Shown here: positions 52,741-60,659 of the stretch, in pieces
Layout of the letters: every line of letters starts with the position of its first letter
Position numbering within the stretch: the first letter of the stretch is position 1
Source of the DNA: Plantactinospora endophytica
Lineage (GTDB): Bacteria; Actinomycetota; Actinomycetes; Mycobacteriales; Micromonosporaceae
Assembly (NCBI RefSeq): GCF_016862915.1
Contig: NZ_BONW01000028.1
Span: forward strand, 372,001 to 436,000
DNA length: 64,000 bases
Direction of reading: 5' to 3'
The notes under the pieces: generated by a model
Databases searched by the model: none
Told to the model about the DNA's origin: nothing
Seen by the model: the letters and a program-made list of their open reading frames with translations, nothing else
Made by a program: the position numbers and the translations under genes

Positions 52741-54507
52741 GTGCGCTCCGACGGGCCACGCCGGTGGCCGGCGGCGGCGCTCGCTGCCGGTACGGTGATG
52801 CTGTTCGCGCTCGCGGCGACGGTCCTCTCCCGGCAGACGGCCACCGGTCGGTGGTTTATCGACTGGCCGCTGCGGCTGTGGGGAGTGGCGGCCGTGGGGC
52901 CGGGGGTGGTGGTGTGGCTGCGGGCCGCCAGCCCGCGCCTGGGCCAACTGATGGTGGCCGCCGCCGGGACGTACTACCTGAACTATCTGCGGGGCAGTGA
53001 GCAGCCTGTGGTCTTCGCCGTCGGCTTCTGCCTGGCGTACCTGTGGGTCGGCCTCGTGGCCCACCTGGTGTTGACCTGGCCGGTCGGCCGGATCACCGAC
53101 CGGGCTCAGCGGGTGATGGTGCCGCTCTGCTACGCGGCCCCGGTGGGTAGCCAGGTGGTGCGCTATCTGGTCGATCGTCCCCGGCCGCCGTGGGGCTTCG
53201 GCATCCCACAGCCGAACACGCTGGCGGCCCAGGCCGGCAGTGCCTTGTTCGCTCTGCTGGCCCTGATCACGGTCGTCATCCTCGTCCGGCGCTGGGCCGT
53301 CGCGAGCCGGCTGCGTCGGCGTCCGGGCGCCCCGGTGTGGGGTGCGGTGGTGCTGGCCTGCCTGCTCGGGGTCGGTGTCAGCCTGGCCAGCATGCTGTCG
53401 CCCACGCTGTGGCTGGAGATTCCGTTGCTGGTCGTCGCCCTCTGCGCCGGGCTGTTTCTGGTACCGGCGGTGTACGGGCTCCAGCGGCAGCGGGCTGGCT
53501 GGGCTCGGCGCGGACTGGCCGACGTCGCCCTGGGGCTGTGGGTGCACGGCGACCCGACCACCGTCGATCCGCCCCGGCTACAGCAGGCGCTCGCCGATGC
53601 CGTCGGCGATCCGACGCTGCGGTTGATCTACCACCTGGCCGACGAGAGCTACGTCGACATCGCCGGCCGGGTTGTCGCGCCGCCGCAGCCGTCGGCCGGG
53701 CGTGCGTTGAGCAGTGTCTTCCGACGCGGCCGGCTCTTCGCGCTGATCGAACACGACGAGGCGCTCGGCGACGAGGGTGGTGTCGCCGAGGCCACCATCG
53801 CCGCCGCAGGTCTGGCCATCGAGAATGCCCACCTCTACGCGACCCTGCAGGCGCACATCGAGCAGATCCGCAACTCCCGGCTTCGGCTGGCCACTGCCGC
53901 CTTCGAGGAGCGTCGTCGGATTCAGCGTGACCTGCACGACGGTGCGCAGCAGCGGCTGTTCGCCGTACTCGTGCTGTTGGACATGGCCCGGCACCAGCTC
54001 GGCGGCGACGGCGAGTCGATCGACCTGCCCCGACGTACGCTGCAACGTGCCCACGAGGGTTTGCAGGACGCGATCCAGGCGCTCCGGGAGCTGACCGAGA
54101 ACATCTATCCGGTGGCGCTCGCCGAGCATGGCCTGGCACATGCCGTCGAGAGCATGGCCGATCTGTCCGCGGTGCCGCTGACGGTCGACATCGATCGGCG
54201 CCGGTGGCGACCCGAGGTCGAGAACGCCGCCTACTTCGTCATCGCGGAGGGGCTGACCAACGTGGCGAGGCACGCCGGTGCGACCCGGGCCGGGGTGACC
54301 GTGAGCGCCGCCGCCGGGTACCTCACGGTAGAGGTGGTGGACGACGGCCGGGGCAACGCGCGGCCACTGGCCGGGCACGGCCTGAGCGGTCTGCAGGACC
54401 GGGTCGCGGTGGTGGGCGGCACGCTGTCCGTCGGGCCCGCTACCGGTACCGACTCCGGGCCGGTCCGGGGTACCCGGCTCGTCGCGCGACTTCCCTTGGA
54501 GGAGTGA
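52741..54507 (+). CDS. Membrane sensor histidine kinase (NarL-type, HisKA_3)
   Basis: 588 aa from GTG 52741 (GGGAGG ~10 bases upstream); the open frame to 52363 has no homology. About eight membrane helices (residues ~1-250), a GAF-like region (~265-385), a dimerisation/phospho-acceptor helix with FEERRRIQRDLHDGAQQRLF (His in DLHDG), and a C-terminal ATPase (YFVIAEGLTNVARHAGATRA, VVDDGRGNARPLAGHGLSGL). Signals to the response regulator encoded directly after it. The stimulus is unknown. Confidence 0.9.
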   Translation: MRSDGPRRWPAAALAAGTVMLFALAATVLSRQTATGRWFIDWPLRLWGVAAVGPGVVVWLRAASPRLGQLMVAAAGTYYLNYLRGSEQPVVFAVGFCLAYLWVGLVAHLVLTWPVGRITDRAQRVMVPLCYAAPVGSQVVRYLVDRPRPPWGFGIPQPNTLAAQAGSALFALLALITVVILVRRWAVASRLRRRPGAPVWGAVVLACLLGVGVSLASMLSPTLWLEIPLLVVALCAGLFLVPAVYGLQRQRAGWARRGLADVALGLWVHGDPTTVDPPRLQQALADAVGDPTLRLIYHLADESYVDIAGRVVAPPQPSAGRALSSVFRRGRLFALIEHDEALGDEGGVAEATIAAAGLAIENAHLYATLQAHIEQIRNSRLRLATAAFEERRRIQRDLHDGAQQRLFAVLVLLDMARHQLGGDGESIDLPRRTLQRAHEGLQDAIQALRELTENIYPVALAEHGLAHAVESMADLSAVPLTVDIDRRRWRPEVENAAYFVIAEGLTNVARHAGATRAGVTVSAAAGYLTVEVVDDGRGNARPLAGHGLSGLQDRVAVVGGTLSVGPATGTDSGPVRGTRLVARLPLEE

Positions 54508-55191
54508 ATGAGAGTCGTGATAGTCGAGGACCAGGGTCTGCTGCTCGACGCCCTGGCTGACGGGCTCACAGCCCGGGATGTCGAGGTGGTGGGCCGGGCG
54601 CGGGACCGGGACGAGGCGCTAGGGGTGATCGACGCGAGCGCTCCGGACGTTGCGCTGCTCGACATCCGGCTCCCGCCGACGTACACCGACGAGGGGCTGG
54701 GCATCGCCGAGCAGGTACGCGCCCGATATCCGGACATCGGGCTGCTGGTCCTCTCCTCGTACGCCGAGGTGGCGTATGCCGAGCGTCTGCTCAGCCTGGA
54801 GGAGGAGTCGCGTGCGGTCGGCTATCTGCTCAAGGAGCGGGTGGGCGAGCTGGCCGAGCTCGTCGGGGCGTTGCGCCGGGTCGCGTCGGGTGAGGTGCTG
54901 ATCGACTCGTACATCATCGATCGGCTGATGAAACGTCGCCGGACCCGGGATCCGCTGGCGACGCTCACCCCGCACGAGCGGCGTATCCTCGCCCTCGTCG
55001 CCGAGGGGCGCTCCAATCTCGGCATTGCGCAGGTCCTCGGCTGCCAGATCAGCACCGTGGAGAAGCACCTCACGGTCGTCACCGAGAAACTGGGCCTGCC
55101 CGCGTCGGGAGACCGGCACCGACGGCAGCTCAACGTCCGGGTACTGGCGGTGCTCGCCTTCCTGCGGGGGACTCCACCCGTACAGACCTGA
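54508..55191 (+). CDS. NarL/FixJ response regulator, partner of the kinase
   Basis: 227 aa starting immediately after the kinase stop. Receiver domain with VVIVEDQGLLLDAL, phospho-acceptor Asp in VALLDIRLPP, and Lys in YLLKERVGELAEL. LuxR-type output LTPHERRILALVAEGRSNLG, ISTVEKHLTVVTEKLGL. An insertion (PASGDRHRRQLN) lengthens the recognition-helix region. Its targets are not evident; the RTX gene downstream is a candidate. Confidence 0.92.
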   Translation: MRVVIVEDQGLLLDALADGLTARDVEVVGRARDRDEALGVIDASAPDVALLDIRLPPTYTDEGLGIAEQVRARYPDIGLLVLSSYAEVAYAERLLSLEEESRAVGYLLKERVGELAELVGALRRVASGEVLIDSYIIDRLMKRRRTRDPLATLTPHERRILALVAEGRSNLGIAQVLGCQISTVEKHLTVVTEKLGLPASGDRHRRQLNVRVLAVLAFLRGTPPVQT

Positions 55192-55411
55192 CCTGCCCGA
55201 CCGCGCCGCGCGTCGGCGCCGGATCGACGCCCGACCCGGCGGCGGCACCATCGGGTTTTCCCGCCGCCTGTGACCGGGATTGCCGGGCGTCGAGCCTACG
55301 GATCGCCCCGATGTGCCGCACTTCTGTCCGCCGGACGATGGCCCTGTCGACGAGCCTCGCGGTGGGGCGCCGCCTCGTGACCGCAGGCCGGGTCCAAGAA
55401 GGGCAGAGAAG

Positions 55412-56731
55412 ATGGACAACAAGAGTTCAGGCCGGTCACGTCCAGCAGGGCGGTCGCCGGGGCGGCGACTGGCGCGGCTTCTGGTCGGCGTCGCGGTCGC
55501 CTCGACGACCGCCGGGGTGCTGACCGTGGTGGCCACGAGCCCCGCGCACGCGGCGGTCTGCTTCGGCGCCGGATCGACCATCACGGGTACGCCCGGCGAC
55601 GACGTACTGGCCGGGGGCAGCGGTGACGACGTCATCGACGGAGGCGGCGGCAACGACCTGATCATCGGCAACGGCGGCAACGACCGGCTGTGCGGGGGTG
55701 ACGGCGCCGATGTGATCGAGGGGTACCACGGCGACGACTCGCTCTCCGGCGGACCCGGCGCGGACACCCTGGACGGTGGCCGGGGTGGCTGTTGCGACCC
55801 GGTGCTGGACACCGGCACGGACACGCTGTTCGGCGACGATGGTGACGACGTGCTCTGGGCTGCCGACTTCGGCCGACTGGTCGGCCACGGCGGTACCGGC
55901 AACGACCGACTGCACGGCCTGAACGCCGCCGACCAGCTCGCCGGCGGCGGCGGCAACGACATCGTCACCGGCGGCAGTGGGGCCGACACCCTGGACGGCG
56001 GCAGCGGAGGCTGCTGCGACCCGATCCAGGACACCGGCGACGACGAGTTGCGCGGCGGTCCCGGCAACGACACCCTCTGGGCGGCCGACCTGGGCCGACT
56101 GACCGGCTTCGGCGAGGACGGCGACGACCTGGTCTTCGGATTGGGTGGGGCCGACCGGCTGGAGGGCGGCGCCGGCAACGACGAGATCCGGGGCGGCGAT
56201 GGCAACGACACTCTCGACGGCGGAGTCGGCGGCGACCGACTCTACGCCGCAGGCGGCAACGACACCGTCAACGGCGGTCATGACAACGACACCATCCTCG
56301 GTGACGGCGGCGACGACCGGATCGACGGCTCGTACGGCAACGACTGGGTCGACGCCGGTCAAGGCAACAACGATGTCAGCGGTGGGTACGAGAACGACAT
56401 CCTGATAGCCGGCGACGGCGTGGACCGATTCGACGGCGGCTACGGCGACGACACCGTGTGGGCCCAGGGCGGCGACGACTACGCCGTCGGCGGGTACGAC
56501 CACGACGTGCTGCACGGAGGGTTCGGCAACGACCGGCTGATCGGCGGCCCACACAACGACCGGCTCTACGGCGACGAGGGCGACGACAACGTGGACGTGT
56601 TCGACGGTACGGCCGGTAACGACGTGGCCGAGGGCGGTGCCAACGGTGACGTGTGCCGGATCGACGTCAGCCCGGCGCCGACGAACCAGCGAGACACGGC
56701 GGTGCTCTGCGAGAGCCTCCGGACGAGCTGA
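55412..56731 (+). CDS. Secreted RTX-type calcium-binding repeat protein with Cys-Cys inserts
   Basis: 439 aa, ATG 55412. A Sec signal peptide ends near AHA-A (~47). Most of the chain is GGxGxDxxx RTX nonapeptides (GTPGDDVLAGGSGDDVIDGG, and so on to the end), forming calcium-binding beta-rolls. Twice a segment DTLDGG.GGCCDPxxDTGxD ... LWAAD.GRL interrupts the roll, an internal duplication with two vicinal Cys. There is no enzymatic domain, so it is a structural or adhesive surface protein. Terminator at 56740-56777. Confidence 0.88.
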   Translation: MDNKSSGRSRPAGRSPGRRLARLLVGVAVASTTAGVLTVVATSPAHAAVCFGAGSTITGTPGDDVLAGGSGDDVIDGGGGNDLIIGNGGNDRLCGGDGADVIEGYHGDDSLSGGPGADTLDGGRGGCCDPVLDTGTDTLFGDDGDDVLWAADFGRLVGHGGTGNDRLHGLNAADQLAGGGGNDIVTGGSGADTLDGGSGGCCDPIQDTGDDELRGGPGNDTLWAADLGRLTGFGEDGDDLVFGLGGADRLEGGAGNDEIRGGDGNDTLDGGVGGDRLYAAGGNDTVNGGHDNDTILGDGGDDRIDGSYGNDWVDAGQGNNDVSGGYENDILIAGDGVDRFDGGYGDDTVWAQGGDDYAVGGYDHDVLHGGFGNDRLIGGPHNDRLYGDEGDDNVDVFDGTAGNDVAEGGANGDVCRIDVSPAPTNQRDTAVLCESLRTS

Positions 56732-56739
56732 GCGATGTC

Positions 56740-56777
56740 TGGTGTGGTAGCGGACAACGATTGCCGCTACCACACCA
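56740..56777. terminator. Perfect 14-bp hairpin after the RTX gene
   Basis: TGGTGTGGTAGCGG (56740-56753) pairs exactly with CCGCTACCACACCA (56764-56777), loop 10 bases. It lies between convergent genes (RTX end 56731, phosphate transporter end 56957) and can serve both. Confidence 0.85.
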
Positions 56778-56956
56778 CGTCGGGCGGCTCACCGGGTCCG
56801 CGCCGGTGCTGCCGCTCGCGATGTCGCGTTGACCGGTGGACCGAGCCCTGGTCGGGCACTCTTCTCCGCCCCCAGGCGCAGACTCGGCTCCGTGCTTGTG
56901 CAGCTACGCCGACAGGCTCGTACGGATGGCCGCACGAGCCTGGGCGAACTGGCCCG

Positions 56957-58015
56957 TCAGCCGGCGATGCCGAAGACGATCGCGGCCACGAGCCCGGCGC
57001 AGATCGGTGTGGCCGTCCACGCGATCGCGAAGTCCCGGAGGGTCTTGCCGGAGATGCGGCTCAACTGCCCGCCGGCAGAGCCGACGATGGCTCCGGTGGA
57101 CACCTGTGTGGTGGACATCGGCAGGGCCAGGACCGCGCCGGCTCCGACCAGGCATGCGGTGGTCGCGTTGGCGGTGAACCCCTCGGTGTGGCTCATCCGG
57201 ACGACCTTCTCACCGAGGGTCCGGGCTACCCGGACACCGAACAGGGAGCCTCCGGCCATCGCGGCGGCCACCATCAGACTCACCGACGTGGCGGAGAACC
57301 CGGCGGGTAGCAGCGCGAACCCGCCGATGGCGGCGATCTTCGGTGTGTCGTTGAGGCCGCGGGCGCAGCCCGTGGCGCCGCTGGAGACCCAGTGCAGGAC
57401 GGTGATGACCCTGGCCCGCCGCGCGGTGTCGGACGCCGTGGCCGTAGTCGATTCAGTCCGCCGCTCCATGCTCGGCGCCCCGGCCTCGTCGCCTGGCCTC
57501 GTGCCCACGGGGACGAGTTCGGGGTTCCTGCTGCGGCGTAGCCGTCCGGCGAACTGCACGCCGATGGCGAGCGCGGCCGAGATGGTGTACGCCACGACGA
57601 TGCTCAGCAGCAGCGGCAGCACGAATCTCTGCAGGACGCCGGACCATTGCACACTCGACGGTGCCAGTACGAGCCCGGCACCGACCAGTGAGCCGACGAT
57701 CGCGTGCGTCGTGGATACCGGAAGCTTGGCGATGCTCGCGAATGTCACCCAACTAGTGGTGCCGAGCAGCACCGCGAGGGCGAACGCGGCCGTCGGAGTT
57801 CCGTCGACAATTCCCTTCGAAAACAGCTTCCCCATGCTGCGCCCGATTTCGATGGAAAGCAGGGCGCCGATCAGCGTGGTCGCGGTTCCCCAAAGAATGG
57901 CGGTTCGGTAGGCGGTGACGCCGGCTCCGGCCAGGGTCGCCACGCCTTTGGAGACATCGTTTGCGCCGTTGGCGGCAGCGAGGAAGATTAGTACGACAAG
58001 GATGGCAAACGTCAT
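56957..58015 (-). CDS. PiT-family inorganic phosphate transporter
   Basis: 352 aa, ATG 58015. The duplicated PiT signatures are present: FLAAANGANDVSKGVATLAG in the first half and GCARGLNDTPKIAAIGGFAL in the second, with about ten membrane helices and a charged central loop. It carries metal-phosphate by proton symport and, in known members, also arsenate, which matters beside ArsR/ArsO genes. A Pho-box-like repeat lies upstream. Confidence 0.93.
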   Translation of the reverse strand: MTFAILVVLIFLAAANGANDVSKGVATLAGAGVTAYRTAILWGTATTLIGALLSIEIGRSMGKLFSKGIVDGTPTAAFALAVLLGTTSWVTFASIAKLPVSTTHAIVGSLVGAGLVLAPSSVQWSGVLQRFVLPLLLSIVVAYTISAALAIGVQFAGRLRRSRNPELVPVGTRPGDEAGAPSMERRTESTTATASDTARRARVITVLHWVSSGATGCARGLNDTPKIAAIGGFALLPAGFSATSVSLMVAAAMAGGSLFGVRVARTLGEKVVRMSHTEGFTANATTACLVGAGAVLALPMSTTQVSTGAIVGSAGGQLSRISGKTLRDFAIAWTATPICAGLVAAIVFGIAG

Positions 58016-58085
58016 TCCCGCCCCCGATGCTCGTCGTCGGACCTCCCTCAAGTCTCTAATGCAATTTACTGTCCGTCAATGCTGT

Positions 58086-58103
58086 ATTCACCTGTTGTTT
58101 GCC
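58086..58103. promoter_or_regulatory. Pho-box-like direct repeat upstream of the phosphate transporter
   Basis: ATTCACC (58086-58092) and GTTTGCC (58097-58103) are 11 bases apart, close to the actinobacterial PhoP repeat (GTTCACC every 11 bases), 71-88 bases before the transporter start. A TTGACG -35-like word (58079-58074, minus) lies between. Confidence 0.4.
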
Positions 58104-58307
58104 ATGGTGTCCGGCGCGAGGAATGGACCTGCCTGTATAGAAAAAATTGAAGACTGATGGCGCGAGATGTCGACCTCGTGCGCTTAGGGAATTGTCGGTG
58201 TCGTCCGTTTTTCGTCGCTGACGGAGATGCTGCGCCGCGCGCCGGGGCATGGCTACCTGACTCCGGTGAGGTCGCGGAGGGCCGGACGGGCCGTGCCGAC
58301 GCGTCCG

Positions 58308-58655
58308 TCAGGCCGGTGAGAAGACTCGGCTCAGCCGGGTCAGGGTCTGCGGATAGACCCAGTAGTAGACCCAGGTGCCGCGCCGTTGGGAACCCACCAG
58401 GCCGGCCTCGCGGAGGACCTTCAGGTGGTGGGAGATGGTGGGTCCGGTGACGTCGAACTGGTCGGTCAGCTCGCAGACGCACACCTCCCCGCCGGCGCGT
58501 GAGGCGATCAGCGAGAACAGCCGTAGCCGCACCGGATCGCTGAGTGCCTTGAACACCTGCGCGTAGTCGGCGGCGTCGTCGGCGTCGATCGGCTCGGAGA
58601 GCAGGGGTACCCAGCGGGAGATCGTGATCGGCGGAGTCGGACTCTGCTTGGCCAC
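58308..58655 (-). CDS. arsR: ArsR-family repressor with classical CVC arsenic site
   Basis: 115 aa. EVCVCELTDQ (Cys59, Cys61) in the DNA-binding region is the classical As(III)/Sb(III) site of ArsR; VFKALSDPVRLRLFSLI and TGPTISHHLKVLREAGLV complete the winged helix. The end (RRGTWVYYWVYPQTLTRL) matches its neighbour at 60306. Encoded 55 bases after the flavoprotein. Confidence 0.92.
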   Translation of the reverse strand: MAKQSPTPPITISRWVPLLSEPIDADDAADYAQVFKALSDPVRLRLFSLIASRAGGEVCVCELTDQFDVTGPTISHHLKVLREAGLVGSQRRGTWVYYWVYPQTLTRLSRVFSPA

Positions 58656-58710
58656 GCTCCATCGTTGCCTGTGGCTGTCGGTAACCGCAAGGCGATGAGC
58701 CGGGGCACCT

Positions 58711-60072
58711 TCAGGCCCGTGTCACCCGCGCCGACGTCGGCGTCTCGGCCGCGTCCGGTGTCTGCGGCGGCCCGGCGCACGGGGAGGCTTGCGCGGCTCT
58801 TGCCGGCTGGGCCGGCGCGCAGATGCTCGCGAGACCGGGGGCCGTCGGGCTGCGGGACAGGTCCCGGGCGGCGGCCCAGTCGCCGGCGAGGGCCGCGACG
58901 ACGGAGCGGACCTGTTCGTAGCCGGTGGCCAGGAGGAAGGTGGGGGCGCGGCCGTAGCTCTTCACGCCGGCGATGTAGTAGCCGACCTCGTCGTGCGCGA
59001 GTTGGTCGACGCCGTGTGCTGGGACGCTGCCGCAGAAGTGCTCGTTCGGATCGATCAGCGGTGCGATCGCGCGGGGACAGCCGAGCGTGCTGTCGAGAGT
59101 GAGCCGCAGTTCGGCGGCGAGGTGATGATCTGGTCGGAAGCCGGTCGCGTTGACGACGAGGTCGCCGACGAGGTGTCGCTCGACACCGTCCGGGTTTCGG
59201 CCGGTCACCTCGATACCGGTGGGGGAGGTTTCCAGGCGGTGGGTGAAGAAGTCGGTGACGAGTTGGACGGCGTCCGCCTCGACAAGGTCCCGCAGGCGGG
59301 CTCCGATCGCGCCCCGGGCGGGGAGCTCGTCCGTGGTGTCGCCGTATGCCCTGGTCGGTGACGGGCCCCGGATCGCCCAGGTGACGGCGGTGGCCGGCGA
59401 GGAGGTGCGTAGTTCGCCGAGGGCGAGCAGGGTGGTGGTGGCCGAGTGGCCGGCTCCCACGACGATCGTGTGGCGCCCGGCGAACCGGTCCCGGTCGACG
59501 CCCAGCACGTCGGGCAGGCCGGTGACGAGGTGCCTGACGCCGGGTCGTTCGCCGTAGGCGGGTAGCCCGTCGGCGCCGAGGTGGTTGGGTGTGCGCCAGG
59601 TGCCGGAGGCGTCGACGACCGCCCGGGCCGCTATCTCCGAAGTGGTGCCGCTGCGATTGACGATCCGTACCCGAAACGGTGCGCTCTCCCGGCCGGGGGT
59701 TCGTATCCGGTCGTAGCCGACACGGCTGATCGCCTCGACCCGGCTGTCGAGGCGAAGCGATGCGGCGATGTCGGGCAGCGCGGCCAGCGGGGCGAGGTAG
59801 TCGGTGAGGAGTTGTCGACCGGTGGGTAGCGTGTCGCCGTCGGGTTCCTGCCAACCGGTCGGTGCCAGGAGACGGCGGGCGGCAGTGTCGATGTTGTACC
59901 GCCAGGGCGTGAAGAGGCGGACGTGTTTCCACTCCCGTACTGACGCGGCTGGACCGGGGCCGGCTTCCAGGAGGACGAACGTGACGCCCCGTTCGGTGAG
60001 GTGTGCCGCTGCCGCCAGTCCGACCGGGCCGGCGCCGATGACGACGACAGGCAGTTTCTCCAGGTCCATCAT
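58711..60072 (-). CDS. Flavin-dependent monooxygenase-like protein (ArsO-like)
   Basis: 453 aa, ATG 60072 (GGAG ~5 bases upstream; ATG 60069 possible). Dinucleotide sites VVVIGAGPVGLAAAAHL at the N-terminus (FAD) and HTIVVGAGHSATTTLL in the middle (NADPH). VNATGFRPDHHL is the late ATG motif. The ~45 C-terminal residues are disordered. It resembles flavoproteins (ArsO) found in actinobacterial ars operons. Flanked by two CVC-type arsR genes; reaction unknown, so no symbol is assigned. Confidence 0.8.
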   Translation of the reverse strand: MMDLEKLPVVVIGAGPVGLAAAAHLTERGVTFVLLEAGPGPAASVREWKHVRLFTPWRYNIDTAARRLLAPTGWQEPDGDTLPTGRQLLTDYLAPLAALPDIAASLRLDSRVEAISRVGYDRIRTPGRESAPFRVRIVNRSGTTSEIAARAVVDASGTWRTPNHLGADGLPAYGERPGVRHLVTGLPDVLGVDRDRFAGRHTIVVGAGHSATTTLLALGELRTSSPATAVTWAIRGPSPTRAYGDTTDELPARGAIGARLRDLVEADAVQLVTDFFTHRLETSPTGIEVTGRNPDGVERHLVGDLVVNATGFRPDHHLAAELRLTLDSTLGCPRAIAPLIDPNEHFCGSVPAHGVDQLAHDEVGYYIAGVKSYGRAPTFLLATGYEQVRSVVAALAGDWAAARDLSRSPTAPGLASICAPAQPARAAQASPCAGPPQTPDAAETPTSARVTRA

Positions 60073-60305
60073 GTCGTCTCCACGGGCGTCGTCGAAGGTG
60101 CCGGGCCACTGGTGTCGCCCGGCAGGTTGCCCCCCGCTGTTGCCGCCTGGCCGGTGTCGGCGGTCCGAACCGCCGCGACCGCACCTCAGGTAGGACTCAT
60201 AATGCACCATCTCTGCCTGGTTTGATGGATTCGTCGCTGGTTCGCGCCCAATTGGGGAACTGGCGGTTGCGCCCCTGCCCGTGAGTCGGCCTGTGCCGTT
60301 CGGGG

Positions 60306-60659
60306 CTACCTGGCGCGGCGGGCCGAAACGGCGGCGAGGCACTGGGCGAGTTGGTCCACCGCGGTGGGCATGAGCCAGTAGTACACCCAGGTGCCGCGAC
60401 GCTGGCAGTTGACGAGCCCCGCCTCACGCAGCACCTTCAGGTGGTAGGAGATCGTGGGTCCGCTCAGGTCGGAGGCGTTGACAAGGTCGCATACGCAGAC
60501 CTGGCCGCGGGTTGCCATGGTGGTGAGCATCCGCAGGCGGACCGGATCCCCGAGCGCTTTGCACATCGAGGCGATGCGCACCGCGTCCGTGTCGTCTGTG
60601 GCGTCCCACCGCGCTGCTGCGTTCGGCCCGGCCTCGGCGGGACTGGTCAGTCTGCTCAT
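60306..60659 (-). CDS. arsR: ArsR-family repressor with classical CVC arsenic site, second copy
   Basis: 117 aa from ATG 60659, overlapping the oxidoreductase stop as ATGA. QVCVCDLVNA (Cys55, Cys57) is the arsenic site; MCKALGDPVRLRMLTTMATR and SGPTISYHLKVLREAGLV are typical. It is closely similar to the repressor at 58308 (shared QRRGTWVYYW). It is translated with the molybdopterin enzyme, so an arsenical is the probable inducer of that enzyme. Confidence 0.93.
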   Translation of the reverse strand: MSRLTSPAEAGPNAAARWDATDDTDAVRIASMCKALGDPVRLRMLTTMATRGQVCVCDLVNASDLSGPTISYHLKVLREAGLVNCQRRGTWVYYWLMPTAVDQLAQCLAAVSARRAR

